This document shows positions 1 to 10,689 of a stretch of 64,000 bases of DNA, one piece after another (the stretch's first letter is position 1; every line of letters starts with the position of its first letter). The position numbers and the translations under genes are program-made. The stretch is from Sphingomonas vulcanisoli (GTDB lineage: Bacteria > Pseudomonadota > Alphaproteobacteria > Sphingomonadales > Sphingomonadaceae). Below the pieces are notes generated by a model that was not told where the DNA came from, made no database searches, and was given only the letters and a program-made list of their open reading frames with translations. The stretch covers positions 452,615 to 516,614 of the forward strand of contig NZ_JAAOZC010000002.1 in NCBI RefSeq assembly GCF_011761305.1, read 5' to 3'.

Positions 1-894
1 GTCCGGCGCGATCGTGCGCCAGTTGGCGATGCGATCGAGCACCTTGGCCTCGTTGGCCGGACGCTTCATCGCCTTGAGCACGCTGGGCGCGGCATGCTGG
101 AAGGGAATATCGAGATAGGGCAGCACCAGCCCGTCGGCCATCAGCGGGATCACGCGATCGACGTGCGGATAGGGATAGACATAGTGCAGCCGCACCCACG
201 CTCCCAACTGGCCGAGGTGGCGCGCGAGATCGGTCATATCCGCCTTGACCTCGCCCCCACTCTTTAGCGGATAGGAGGCATGGCGCAGGTCGAGGCCATA
301 GGCTGAGGTATCTTGGCTGATCACCAGCAGCTCGCGCGTGCCCGCCGCGACCAGCTTCTCGGCCTCGCGCAGGATCGCGTCCGGGCGGCGGCTGACGAGA
401 TCGCCGCGCAGCGCCGGGATGATGCAGAAGGAACAGCGGTGGTTACAGCCCTCGCTGATCTTCAGATAGCTGTAATGGCGCGGCGTCAGCTTAAGGTCGC
501 GTTCCGGCACCAAGTCCAGATAGGCCGAGGGCGGGATCGGCGCCGCCTCATGCACCGCGCCCACCACCTCCTCATATTGGTGCGCGCCCGTCACCGCGAG
601 CACATTGGGGAAGCGCGTCCGGATCACCTCCGCTTCCTTGCCCATGCAGCCGGTGACGATCACCCGGCCATTCTCGGCGATCGCCTCGCCGATCGCTTCC
701 AGGCTCTCCTCCTTGGCGCTGTCGAGGAAGCCGCAGGTATTGACCAGCACCACATCCGCGCCGGCATAATCGGGGGACATGGCATAGCCGTCCGCGCGCA
801 GCTTGGTGAGGATGCGTTCGCTATCGACGAGGTTCTTCGGACAGCCGAGCGAAACCATGCCGACTTTCGGCCGAGAGGGAAGTATTGTTGTCAT
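1..894 (-). CDS. rimO: Ribosomal protein S12 methylthiotransferase RimO (3' end outside window)
   Basis: Radical-SAM enzyme that adds a methylthio group to the conserved aspartate of ribosomal protein S12. The reading frame opens with [20 protein letters not shown], typical of the UPF0004 N-terminal domain that holds one iron-sulfur cluster, and continues through [14 protein letters not shown] to the radical-SAM cluster motif GCNHRCSFC (CxxxCxxC). The VSLGCPKN...DSE start separates RimO from the tRNA enzyme MiaB. About 298 codons are visible of a usual 430-450; the C-terminal TRAM domain lies beyond the left edge. The ATG at 894 is the start just before the conserved [10 protein letters not shown] block. 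It is divergent from the DUF3089 gene with about 50 bases between. Confidence 0.93.
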   Translation of the reverse strand, partial: MTTILPSRPKVGMVSLGCPKNLVDSERILTKLRADGYAMSPDYAGADVVLVNTCGFLDSAKEESLEAIGEAIAENGRVIVTGCMGKEAEVIRTRFPNVLAVTGAHQYEEVVGAVHEAAPIPPSAYLDLVPERDLKLTPRHYSYLKISEGCNHRCSFCIIPALRGDLVSRRPDAILREAEKLVAAGTRELLVISQDTSAYGLDLRHASYPLKSGGEVKADMTDLARHLGQLGAWVRLHYVYPYPHVDRVIPLMADGLVLPYLDIPFQHAAPSVLKAMKRPANEAKVLDRIANWRTIAPD

Positions 895-943
895 GGAAGA
901 GCCGGTAGATAGCGGATCGGAGCCGATTTTGCGAGAGGTGGGA

Positions 944-2041
944 ATGGTGCGGATCATGATGGCGCTGGCCGGGCTGCTGATCGTCGGCGCCGGCGTTGCT
1001 CAAACGCCGCTCCCGCTACCGGCCGAAGCCCCGATCACAGTGCCGAACTACAGCGATCCCGCGACCTGGATCTGCCGCCCCGGCGTCGATGACGGCACCT
1101 GCTCCGCCAATCTCGATGCGGTGGCGATCGATGCCCAGGGCCATCGCACGCCGGTGACCTATGCGCCCGCCAAAGCGCCCAAGATTGACTGCTTCTATAT
1201 CTATCCCACCGCCTCGATGGACCCCGGCACCTTCAGCGACATGAATCCGGGACCCGAAGAGAAGCGCGCCGTGCACGGCCAGTTCGCCCGGCTGGGATCG
1301 GTCTGCCGCCTGTTCGCGCCGATCTACCACCAGTTTACCATTCCTGCGCTGCGCCGCGCGCTGGCGGGACAGGCCAAGGCCGACAGCCTGCCGTTCGACG
1401 TGCCCTATCGCGATGTCCTGGCCGCCTGGCGCCACTATCTGGCGCATGACAACCAGGGCCGCGGCGTGATCCTGCTCGGCCACAGCCAGGGCGCGATCCT
1501 GCTCAAGCGGCTGATCGCCGAGGAGATCGACGGCAAGCCTGCGCAAAAGAAGCTCGTCGCCGCCTATCTCGCGGGCAACCCGGATCTTACTGCGTCCAGC
1601 TTTCACGCGATCCCCACCTGCAAGGTGATCGGCCAGACCGGCTGCATCGTCGCCTGGTCCGATTATCGCGACGGGGACGATAATCGGCGCGCATTCGGTG
1701 CGGGCAAGCCCGGCGATCCGGCGCTGTGCGTCAATCCGGCGAGCCCGGGCGGCGGCCGCGCGCCGATCAAGGCCTTTCTGCCCCGTCCCGGAATGGCGCC
1801 GGAAAGCGATCCGCCCTACATCGAGCTGATCGGCCAGTTGAGCGCCGAATGCGTTAGCGATGCCGCCGGCGCCGTGCTGCGGGTGCGGATCGAGCCCGGC
1901 GTCTATGCCGATCTTCTGACGACGGCGCTCAATCATGCAGGCATGCCCGGCTGGGGGCTGCACCCGCTCGACATGAGCCTGCCCCAAGGCAACATCGTCG
2001 ACATGGCCGCCGCACAATCCGCCGCATGGAAGGGGCGTTGA
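944..2041 (+). CDS. Exported DUF3089-family alpha/beta hydrolase
   Basis: Predicted secreted or periplasmic serine hydrolase of the DUF3089 family. From the ATG at 944 the protein has 365 residues: a short hydrophobic signal segment ([20 protein letters not shown]), then the family pattern [19 protein letters not shown] near the N-terminus, IYPTAS, and the nucleophile elbow GHSQG with Ser181. An in-frame ATG at 956 is an alternative start. The open frame extends upstream to 803 but that part overlaps rimO; 944 has a purine-rich GAGAGGTG just before it. The family is annotated only as hydrolase, so the substrate is unknown. It is followed after about 65 bases by a small exported protein. Confidence 0.85.
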   Translation: MVRIMMALAGLLIVGAGVAQTPLPLPAEAPITVPNYSDPATWICRPGVDDGTCSANLDAVAIDAQGHRTPVTYAPAKAPKIDCFYIYPTASMDPGTFSDMNPGPEEKRAVHGQFARLGSVCRLFAPIYHQFTIPALRRALAGQAKADSLPFDVPYRDVLAAWRHYLAHDNQGRGVILLGHSQGAILLKRLIAEEIDGKPAQKKLVAAYLAGNPDLTASSFHAIPTCKVIGQTGCIVAWSDYRDGDDNRRAFGAGKPGDPALCVNPASPGGGRAPIKAFLPRPGMAPESDPPYIELIGQLSAECVSDAAGAVLRVRIEPGVYADLLTTALNHAGMPGWGLHPLDMSLPQGNIVDMAAAQSAAWKGR

Positions 2042-2105
2042 GCGGAACCTAATCGCGATCCGAACGCTCGCCCCTCGCATCCAGGATGTATCAGGGAGAG
2101 AGTCC

Positions 2106-2297
2106 ATGAAATTCGCAATTATCGCCGCCACCGCGCTCGCCGCCGTCGCCGTTCCCGCCGCCAGCCAGCATGTCGAGCGCCGCACCGTCATTCGGCACGA
2201 TGAGCATCGCGGCCCCGTCGTGGTGCGCACCGTTCGTCATCGCAAGGTCTGCACGGTGCGCTGGGTCCACCATCAGAAAGTCCGCCGCTGCCGGTAA
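2106..2297 (+). CDS. Small exported His/Arg-rich protein
   Basis: A 63-residue protein with a clear cleavable signal peptide (MKFAIIAATALAAVAVPAAS) and a mature part rich in histidine, arginine and valine, with two cysteines (VCTVRW and RRCR) that could form a disulfide or bind metal. An AGGGAGAGAG Shine-Dalgarno sequence precedes the ATG at a good distance, which supports translation. No known domain is recognised. Small basic exported proteins of this type are common in sphingomonads and have no assigned function. It ends just before a short palindrome and the convergent LytM gene. Confidence 0.7.
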   Translation: MKFAIIAATALAAVAVPAASQHVERRTVIRHDEHRGPVVVRTVRHRKVCTVRWVHHQKVRRCR

Positions 2298-2331
2298 AGC
2301 CCGATTTTGACTCCTCCCCGAAAGGGGAGGG

Positions 2332-3314
2332 TCAGCCCGCCGGAAGCCAATCGATTGGATTGACCGCCTTGCGGCCGTTGCGGATTTCGAAATGAAGCTG
2401 CGGCTCGCCCACCGGTCCGCCCGCCGCGACGGTGGCGATCGGATCGCCGCGCTTCACCGCCTGCCCGCGCTTGACGAGCAGGGTTCCGGCATGGCCGTAG
2501 AGCGTGATCCAGCCGCTGCCATGCCGGATCAGCACGACATTGCCGAAGCCCGGATAGGTTGAGGCGTAAGCGATCGCGCCGTCGGCGGCGGCGGCGATCG
2601 TTGCGCCCGATCTGGTGGCGATGTTGACGCCATCGTTGCGGCTGCCATTGCCCAGCGGGCCGAACGGGCGGACGATCTTGCCCTTGAGCGGCCAGCCGAA
2701 GCGGGGGGCGAATTTCGCGCTGGGCTCGGCGACGGGCTGCAGCGGCGCGGCCTCCGGCGCCGCCGCCGCTCTGGATTTGACGGGCTTGGCGGCGGGCGCC
2801 AGCGCAGGCTCGCTGCCGGTGACGAGATCGTCGAGATCCATCTTGAACGCCCGCGCGCGGGCCGCAAGCGTGTCTGCCGACGGCTGCGGCCCCTTGATAG
2901 CGGGCAGCAGCAGGCGATCGCCCTCGCGCAGGATGAAGGGCTCGGTCAGGTGGTTGGCGGCGGCAATGTCGCTCCAGGAAACGCCGTAAGCCCGCGCGAT
3001 GGCGATCCCGCTCTCGCCGCGCGCCACCCGGTGGAAGCGTCCCCCAGGAATGGCGAGTTTCTGTCCCGGCCGCAGCCGGTACGGCGCTTGCAGCTGGTTC
3101 GCCTGGATAATCGCATCGGCACCCGCGCCCGTCGCCAGCACGACATGGCCGAGGGTGTCGCCCGGTTTCACCTTGTAAATCTGCGGCCTCACTTCGATCG
3201 CGCCCGCCGTCACCTGACGCGAGATCCAGGCCGGCGGCGTCGGATCGCGGGGCAGGGAGGCAAGCGGCGCGGCGCCGGTGGCGAGAAGTGCCAGCAGGGC
3301 CGCCAGCCGCCGCA

Positions 3315-3315
<1 letters not shown>
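2332..3315 (-). CDS. NlpD-like lipoprotein-type LytM (M23) factor with two LysM domains
   Basis: Envelope protein of 327 residues: a signal segment (MRRLAALLALLATGAAPLAS), two LysM peptidoglycan-binding repeats (about residues 45-95 and 98-145; YKVKPGDTL, then HRVARGESG), a low-complexity linker, and a C-terminal M23/LytM domain. In active M23 enzymes the first zinc ligands sit in H-x-G-x-D; here that motif reads RNDGVNIA, so both are Asn, while YGHA and LHFE remain. Loss of these ligands is typical of NlpD/EnvC proteins, which activate N-acetylmuramoyl amidases at the septum rather than cut peptidoglycan themselves. Its ATG shares one base with the serS stop codon, so it is probably translationally coupled to serS. 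Confidence 0.85.
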
Positions 3316-5358
<2,043 letters not shown>

Positions 5359-5378
5359 TTTCCAAGCTCTTTGATAAC

Positions 5379-5405
5379 GGGGGCGGCGCCCTGATCGCCG
5401 CCCCC
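5379..5405 (+). terminator. GC-rich hairpin, probable transcription terminator
   Basis: A perfect 10-base stem (GGGGGCGGCG at 5379-5388 with its complement at 5396-5405) and a 7-base loop lie about 20 bases after the stop of the exported repeat protein. No long T tract follows, so termination efficiency is uncertain. Confidence 0.5.
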
Positions 5406-5525
5406 GAGCCTATCTCCCCCTCCGCAATCTCCCCGCTTGTCGCGGTCGGTGGCGCCGATTATAGGCGCGTCAGGGGCAGGTGCCGCCCGTTTCCGGGAGG
5501 CCGCATCTTCGGGTGTGAATGAGCG

Positions 5526-6008
5526 ATGGCGACAGCGTTGAATGAGGTCGGCGGGCGTGGGGATTTTCCAATGGGCGCGAATGACAGTAGCGCGCCTAAC
5601 CTGTTGGATCCCGATTACCGGCCAAGCGCGGACGAGCCTTTCATGGGCCCGCGCCAACAAGCCTATTTCCGTGCCAAGCTACTGAACTGGAAGGACTCGA
5701 TCCTCCGCGAGTCGCAGGGCACGCTCCATCAGCTACAGGTCGATTCGCTGCGGGAGCCGGATGTTACGGATCGCGCGTCCAGCGAAACCGATTGGTCGAT
5801 CGAGCTGCGCACCCGCGATCGCCAGCGCAAGCTGATCTCCAAGATCGATGCCGCGCTGCGCCGGATCGATGAGGGCGAATATGGCTATTGTGAAGTGACG
5901 GGTGAACCGATTTCACTCGCCCGGCTCGAAGCCCGCCCGGTCGCGACGATGACGGTCGAGGCCCAGGAGCGGCACGAGCGCCAGGAAAAGATCTCGCGCG
6001 ACGATTGA
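5526..6008 (+). CDS. dksA: DksA-type RNA polymerase-binding transcription factor
   Basis: Secondary-channel RNA polymerase regulator that works with ppGpp in the stringent response. The 160-residue product has the coiled-coil region (RQQAYFRAKLLNWKDSILRE, then LREPDVTDRASSETDWSIELR) and the globular end GEYGYCEVTGEPISLARLEARP followed by TVEAQERHER. Enterobacterial DksA has a four-cysteine zinc site; here only one cysteine is left, the usual alphaproteobacterial form, so zinc is probably not bound. The ATG at 5526 gives the MATxLNE-type opening of related proteins; ATG 5571 is an internal alternative. Confidence 0.93.
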   Translation: MATALNEVGGRGDFPMGANDSSAPNLLDPDYRPSADEPFMGPRQQAYFRAKLLNWKDSILRESQGTLHQLQVDSLREPDVTDRASSETDWSIELRTRDRQRKLISKIDAALRRIDEGEYGYCEVTGEPISLARLEARPVATMTVEAQERHERQEKISRDD

Positions 6009-6081
6009 TCACGCAGATTTCGGGGCGGCGTTAACCGCTTCGCAGGCGTTTGCGCGCTATCAAGGCCGCCACGAGGGTAAA

Positions 6082-6480
6082 GTGACGGACTCAACTTCTT
6101 TTGACAGCTCCGGGGTTTCGAACGATGCCGACGAGGCACGTTTCGAGAGCCTGCGCGCCGATCAGCGCGATTCGATGCTGCTCATGGCGACGCTGCGCCG
6201 CGCCAACGGCACCGATATCGCGATCAAGGTGCGCAATCTTTCGAGCGGCGGCCTGATGGCGGAAGTGCCGGTCAGCTTGCATCGCGAAGAGTCGGTCGAG
6301 GTGGATCTGCGCGGCATCGGCATCGTGCCGGCCAAGGTCGCCTGGGCGGCCGGCGGTCGCGCCGGCCTCGCCTTCGATCATGCCGTCGATCACAAACTGG
6401 CGCGAAAACCTGTAGCGGGCGGGCCGCAGCCGCAGCTCGTGCGCGTCTCGCGGGATATGTGGCGGCCGGGTCTGCGGTAA
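6082..6480 (+). CDS. PilZ-domain protein, putative c-di-GMP receptor
   Basis: A 132-residue protein that is essentially a single PilZ domain. The c-di-GMP-binding signature is visible: an arginine-containing stretch (LRADQRDSM, RxxxR-like) followed by the (D/N)xSxxG motif as NLSSGG, then beta strands ending in GRAGLAFD. The start is a GTG at 6082 a few bases after GAGGGTAAA. It is a probable cytoplasmic c-di-GMP effector and lies tail to tail with a GGDEF-EAL phosphodiesterase 14 bases away, so both may belong to the same signalling pathway; that link is inference from position. Confidence 0.85.
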   Translation: MTDSTSFDSSGVSNDADEARFESLRADQRDSMLLMATLRRANGTDIAIKVRNLSSGGLMAEVPVSLHREESVEVDLRGIGIVPAKVAWAAGGRAGLAFDHAVDHKLARKPVAGGPQPQLVRVSRDMWRPGLR

Positions 6481-6494
6481 GCGGTCAACCAGCT

Positions 6495-8222
6495 TCAGCC
6501 GTTTCGGACAACCGTGTTTGGCGGTGTGCGCGTAAGCGCGACCAATTCCTCAGCGGGAAGCGGGTGGCTGAACAGATAGCCCTGACCAAAAAGACACCCC
6601 ATTTCCTTGAGTTCTTCTTTCTGTTCGACGGTCTCGATCCCTTCCGCCACCACTCTCGCGGAAAGCGCCTTGCCCAGTGCGACGATCGCCTCGACCAAAA
6701 TCCGCTTGGTCTGGCTGGTTCTGAGATCCTGGGTGAAACTGCGGTCTATCTTGATTTCCGAAATCGGAAAACGATCGATGGAACGAAGGCTTGAGTAGCC
6801 CGTCCCGAAATCATCGATCGCCAAACCGACGCCCAGCTCGCGAAGGCGACGAAAAATAGCAATGACGCTTTCGGAGCTGTCGGTGAGCAGGCTCTCGGTC
6901 AGCTCGAACGTCAGCCAGGCCGGCTTGATACCCGTTTCCGCGACGACATCCTCGATCAGCCCGACGAGATCCCCCCTGACGATCTCCAGCGGAGAGACGT
7001 TGACCGAAAAGTGGAGAGGTTCGGCAAGGCTGGCGTTCAGCTCGGCGGCAAAAGCCGCGACCTTGCGGATGCCGGCGCGTTCGATATCGACAATCAGACC
7101 CGTCTCCTCGGCGACACCGATGAAGGTGTCGGGCCCCTGCAAGCCGAAGACGGGATGGTCCCACCGGATCAAGGCTTCGCAGCCGATGATCTTTCCGGTC
7201 AGCAAATCGAACTGGGGCTGGTAGTGGTAGACGAAATTCTCATCGCGCACGGCCTGCTGCAACTCAGCGGTCAGGCGGCTACGGTGGCGGGAGGCGCGTT
7301 CAGCGGCCTCGTCGAAGCGGCGCGGAGCGCGATGCGGATCGTCTTTCGATTCGTGCAGCGCCTGGCCAGCTTGTTGAGACAGCATACCCGGAACCGGCCC
7401 AAGATCGCCCACGGTGTAACCGAGCGCATATCGAATGTTGATGATCGCATCGGGCGTGGTGAAAGGTGGGCGCAACGCCGCCGTCAGCTGCGCTAATGTC
7501 TTTTCCTCCGCAGCGGCCGTCGGGACACGGAAGGCGGCCGCGAACTCATTATTGCCGATTCGGCCCAAGGCGTCAGGACTGAGCGAGCTGAGCCGCGAGG
7601 CGGTCTTGCAGATGATCTCGTCGCCGGCTGCATAGCCGTAGGTGCTGTTGATGTTGTGCAGCTCGGCAATATCAATTTTGACAACGAGCAGCCGACTGTT
7701 GTCGGGAAGGTCTATCTTCTCGACATCCTCCAGAAAACTGTAGCGGTTCGGCAGATTGGTGAGCCGATCCAGGCGGGCGTCGTCGACAGCCTGATCGAGG
7801 CTCCTTTTGGCCGCGGTGACATCCCGCATGAGCCCGACATAATATTCGACGACACCTTCGGTCCGCGAATACGGCGTCAGTGTCAGCTCATTCCAAAAAA
7901 GTGTGCCATCCTTGCGATAATTGCGCATTGTGACGGTGGCGCTGGTGCCGGAGGCAAGCGCTTCGCGTATCGGCCCAAGTTCGGATTGCAGGCGGTCACT
8001 GCCTTGCAGGTAACGGCAATTTTTGCCGATGGCCTCAGCTGCCGTGTAGCCGGTGATCGCGCTGAATTGCTCACTCACCCATATCAGCGGCGCATCGCGT
8101 TCACGCATATCGGCAACGACGATCGCATCCGGAATCAGACGTATGCTGGCGATAGCGATGTCCGCCAGTGTTCCCTCGAGAATGGCCGGAATTGGCGCCT
8201 TCGCTGCGAACTTTGCTGACAA
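6495..8222 (-). CDS. LOV-GGDEF-EAL protein, probable blue-light-responsive c-di-GMP phosphodiesterase
   Basis: A 575-residue soluble protein. Residues about 25-135 form a LOV/PAS domain with the flavin-binding signature GKNCRYLQG, whose Cys69 would form the light-induced FMN adduct, and NYRKDGTLFWNELTLTP. Residues about 150-300 are a GGDEF domain in which the active motif is GNNEF (223-227), so cyclase activity is probably lost. Residues about 315-565 are an EAL domain with EAL (349-351), SVNVSP, DDFGTGYSSL, KIDRSF and EGIET, all consistent with active c-di-GMP hydrolysis. The only start before the LOV fold is a TTG at 8222 with AAGG upstream; an in-frame stop precedes it. No membrane segment is seen. 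Confidence 0.9.
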   Translation of the reverse strand: MSAKFAAKAPIPAILEGTLADIAIASIRLIPDAIVVADMRERDAPLIWVSEQFSAITGYTAAEAIGKNCRYLQGSDRLQSELGPIREALASGTSATVTMRNYRKDGTLFWNELTLTPYSRTEGVVEYYVGLMRDVTAAKRSLDQAVDDARLDRLTNLPNRYSFLEDVEKIDLPDNSRLLVVKIDIAELHNINSTYGYAAGDEIICKTASRLSSLSPDALGRIGNNEFAAAFRVPTAAAEEKTLAQLTAALRPPFTTPDAIINIRYALGYTVGDLGPVPGMLSQQAGQALHESKDDPHRAPRRFDEAAERASRHRSRLTAELQQAVRDENFVYHYQPQFDLLTGKIIGCEALIRWDHPVFGLQGPDTFIGVAEETGLIVDIERAGIRKVAAFAAELNASLAEPLHFSVNVSPLEIVRGDLVGLIEDVVAETGIKPAWLTFELTESLLTDSSESVIAIFRRLRELGVGLAIDDFGTGYSSLRSIDRFPISEIKIDRSFTQDLRTSQTKRILVEAIVALGKALSARVVAEGIETVEQKEELKEMGCLFGQGYLFSHPLPAEELVALTRTPPNTVVRNG

Positions 8223-8851
8223 GAATAGAGCCTTATTGAGGTCTTCGATCGACTCTTATCGCCACCCTTCCGGTTTCCGTGGCACGCGAAGCAAGGGCAC
8301 CGCAAATGTAATCCGCTCCATTTTAAAGGGTAATTACTTGCCGCAAAGCGGGCTGGCTAATTCAATATCTCTATGAGTATGGCCGGTTAGGCCATGCTCT
8401 CGATCGGATTGTGGATGATAAGATGCCGAGCACGCCCATGCTGAACTGCCCGCACCGCTGCTCTTGTCCATCTCCCTGGGACCGGCGGCGGCCCCGGTAA
8501 AAGGCTAGCAGGTCGATCGCCGAAGTCTGCCCGACTATCTTGTCAGCCAATGTCATCATTTTTCCCATTGCGAAGGGAATAGCCCGGTCATCCTATCGGC
8601 ATGACACCAAGACAATGATCTGTTCTTTGGGCTGCCCGCGCCGAGATGAGGCTGGCCGTCAGACTGGGCAGAACTGCGCCAATTTTTGGGTCGGAACGTA
8701 TGCCGGCCTTGGGATGGTTTGCATTCGGTGCGATCTTGACGCTTCCGCTGGTCCTCGTGTTGTTCAGCCGATCGGCAGTGCTAGCGCGTGCCGCATTCCC
8801 AGAATTACCGTTGAGAGCCAGCTGCGGCAGGCTGGACCACACAAGCCGACA
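8223..8851. other. Stretch without a supportable gene
   Basis: About 630 bases between the LOV-GGDEF-EAL gene and the hypothetical protein at 8878-9270. Its base composition is more even than that of the neighbours and open frames on both strands have poor codon use and no recognisable motif. A 65-codon minus-strand frame (8371-8568) is the only candidate and I could not support it. The left part presumably holds the promoter of the LOV gene. Confidence 0.5.
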
Positions 8852-8872
8852 GCGTCGCCTCCGAGGCGACGC
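8852..8872 (-). terminator. Hairpin after the 8878-9270 gene
   Basis: A perfect 9-base stem (GCGTCGCCT at 8852-8860, complement at 8864-8872) with a 3-base loop lies 5 bases beyond the stop codon of the minus-strand gene. On that strand it is followed by a moderately T-rich stretch, so it fits a terminator. Confidence 0.55.
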
Positions 8873-8877
8873 CGCGA

Positions 8878-9270
8878 TCAGCGCTTGGCGATATCCGCAA
8901 TTGTGGCTCTGATCCATTCCATCAGCTGGATGAATACCTCTGCCGCCTCTCGTGCGGATCGCATATATTCGCCGCCGCGCTCGCCGACGCGGACGGCCGA
9001 CCAGTTTGCCTGGTGGGCTGCGGTCATCGTGCGCATGGCGGAAAACAAACGGCGATAGTCTGCGAGCAGAACGGGATCGCCAACCTGTTCGAGCAGCGCG
9101 CTCGCGGTTTCGCTGACCTTGGCGACTTCAATGCCGAGTATGCGCCGTTGCGCGATCAAATCCCGCTGTCGCTGATCGTCGCTCCGCCGCGCAATTCTTC
9201 CAAGCTCGGTCTGGGTTACCTGCAAATTATCGACGGCTTGCGCCAAGGCTTTACACTGCTCATTCAACAT
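8878..9270 (-). CDS. Hypothetical helical protein
   Basis: A 130-residue protein that I do not recognise. It is charged and predicted to be almost wholly helical (MLNEQCKALAQAVDNLQVTQ, then heptad-like stretches through DLIAQRRILGIEVAKVSETA), without signal peptide or membrane segment. It could be a four-helix bundle or short coiled-coil protein. Support for its reality: sensible amino-acid composition along its whole length, an AT-rich promoter-like region upstream and a terminator-like hairpin right after the stop. The Shine-Dalgarno sequence is weak. It stands alone, downstream-facing toward the LOV protein. Confidence 0.6.
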   Translation of the reverse strand: MLNEQCKALAQAVDNLQVTQTELGRIARRSDDQRQRDLIAQRRILGIEVAKVSETASALLEQVGDPVLLADYRRLFSAMRTMTAAHQANWSAVRVGERGGEYMRSAREAAEVFIQLMEWIRATIADIAKR

Positions 9271-9578
9271 GGCGAGGGTTACTTTTATATTATCTTATGG
9301 TTATAGCGCAGCTATATCTTAAGAACATTACCATCAGGTAAAAGCATTTGATTATCCCACGCAGGTTTTGCTTATCCAAGCAAGCGAGATGGGTCACAAT
9401 CTCCCCGGTAATAGCGCAAAAGAACAAGGGTGCCCGGCATTCGCCCCGTCAACGCTTGGCCGACAGCGTCCTTTATATCAGCGTGCTGCTCGTTCTTTCC
9501 TTGCCTATGGATCGGACACCGCGGGTAACATCCAGGCGCCGCTTTGAAGCATGACATTCGGCGAATGGCTGCGCCGCT
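9271..9578. promoter_or_regulatory. AT-rich intergenic region with a small palindrome
   Basis: The first 100 bases are strikingly AT-rich for this genome and contain the inverted repeat TATAGC-GCA-GCTATA (9302-9316), about 32 bases before the start of the 8878-9270 gene. It probably carries that gene's promoter and may be an operator. The rest (about 9370-9578) shows nothing I can identify; the small frames there are not convincing. Confidence 0.4.
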
Positions 9579-9920
9579 TCATTCGCCCTGATACGCGGCC
9601 AGCTCATTCCCTGCGGGATCGAGGAAATGAAACCGCCGCCCGCCGGGAAAGTCAAAGACTGGCTTGGTGATCGAACCCCCTGCTTGTTCGACTTCGGCGA
9701 GAACGGCATCGAGATCGTCGACACGGATGGCGGGCAGGATCGCTTGGGTCTTTTCGGTAGGATCGGCCTGAAAACCTACGTCCACATCGCCGGTCATCGT
9801 GCAGGCGTAGCTTGGGCCGAACGCGGTGAAATCCCAGCCGAACGCCGTGCCGTAGAAGCGTTGCATTTCCAGTGTGCCGCTCGCAGGCAATTCGATGAAG
9901 TCGATGCGCGGCGCAGCCAT
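9579..9920 (-). CDS. VOC (glyoxalase/bleomycin-resistance fold) family protein
   Basis: A 113-residue single vicinal-oxygen-chelate domain protein. It opens with PRIDFIELPASGTLEMQRFYGTAFGW, the usual first beta-alpha unit of the fold, and closes with GGRRFHFLDPAGNELAAYQ, which carries the typical C-terminal metal-ligand region. The family includes dioxygenases, lyases and antibiotic-binding proteins, so the specific role cannot be read from sequence. It follows lexA by 11 bases on the same strand and may be cotranscribed with it, but no SOS function is implied by the domain. Confidence 0.85.
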   Translation of the reverse strand: MAAPRIDFIELPASGTLEMQRFYGTAFGWDFTAFGPSYACTMTGDVDVGFQADPTEKTQAILPAIRVDDLDAVLAEVEQAGGSITKPVFDFPGGRRFHFLDPAGNELAAYQGE

Positions 9921-9931
9921 CGCTCCGGCCC

Positions 9932-10627
9932 TCAGTAGCGGCGGAGCAGGCCGGCGAGCTTGCCCTGAATGCGGATCTGGTTGGGCTTATAGCGCATCGG
10001 ATCATAAGCGCGGTTGGCGGGATCGAGCCGGATCATCTGGCCTTCGTGGCGGAAATATTTGAGCGTCGCCTCGCTATCGTCGACCAGCGCGACCACGATC
10101 TCGCCATCGCGGGCATTTTCGGTGCGGCGGACGAGCGCATAATCGCCATCGAGGATGCCCGCCTCGACCATCGAATCGCCCGTCACCTCGAGCGCATAAT
10201 GCTCGCCCGGCCCGAGCAGCGCGGCGGGGACAGACAGCATATTCTGCCCTTCCAGCGCCTCGATCGGCATGCCCGCGGCGATGCGGCCATGCAGCGGGAT
10301 CTCGAGCACATCGTTGGCGGCTGAAGGTGGGTTGGCGGCCGAGGGGGGCGCGGCGGCAGGCCCCTTGACCGGCACGACCGTCGCCGATCTGGGCGCGGGC
10401 TTGGCCTTCATCGCATCGGGCAGCCGCAGAATCTCGAGCGCGCGGGCGCGATTGGGCAGACGGCGGATGAAGTTGCGCTCCTCCAGCGCCGAGATCAGGC
10501 GGTGGACGCCCGACTTGGATTTAAGGTCCAGCGCCTCCTTCATTTCCTCGAACGAGGGCGAAACGCCGGTTTCGCTCAGCTTTTCGTTGATGAAGGTGAG
10601 CAGCTCATGTTGCTTACGGGTCAGCAT
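9932..10627 (-). CDS. lexA: LexA repressor
   Basis: SOS-response repressor and self-cleaving serine peptidase (S24). The 231 residues contain an N-terminal winged helix (1-70, [13 protein letters not shown]) and a C-terminal latent protease. The scissile Ala118-Gly119 bond lies in [12 protein letters not shown]; the catalytic pair is Ser152 in GDSM and Lys190 in EATLKYF. The linker has an Ala/Pro-rich insertion (about 80-105). It is transcribed from its own promoter whose -35 box overlaps the moeA stop. A site matching the alphaproteobacterial LexA operator lies at 57916-57930 in this window, upstream of an alkB operon. Confidence 0.96.
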   Translation of the reverse strand: MLTRKQHELLTFINEKLSETGVSPSFEEMKEALDLKSKSGVHRLISALEERNFIRRLPNRARALEILRLPDAMKAKPAPRSATVVPVKGPAAAPPSAANPPSAANDVLEIPLHGRIAAGMPIEALEGQNMLSVPAALLGPGEHYALEVTGDSMVEAGILDGDYALVRRTENARDGEIVVALVDDSEATLKYFRHEGQMIRLDPANRAYDPMRYKPNQIRIQGKLAGLLRRY

Positions 10628-10646
10628 CTGGGGTTCCTAGTGCGCC

Positions 10647-10689
10647 GAACGAACGGGGCACGTATAGCGAACTGTTCCCCTTTTGTCAA
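10647..10689 (-). promoter_or_regulatory. lexA promoter with candidate LexA operator
   Basis: On the minus strand TTGACA (10684-10689), a 17-base spacer and TATACG (10661-10666) form a near-consensus sigma-70 promoter. The alphaproteobacterial LexA box is GTTC-N7-GTTC. Here three half-sites sit exactly 11 bases apart, GTTC, GTGC and GTTC, spanning the -10 region, so two overlapping boxes each have one mismatch. Autoregulation through them is likely but inferred. Confidence 0.6.

Noticed and set aside
8371..8568. A 65-codon minus-strand frame in the weakly coding stretch
   Set aside because: No ribosome-binding site of note, no motif, unconvincing composition; recorded as non-coding.
8540..9058. 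A 172-codon plus-strand frame
   Set aside because: Its second half is antisense to the better supported helical protein at 8878-9270, and the first half resembles no protein.
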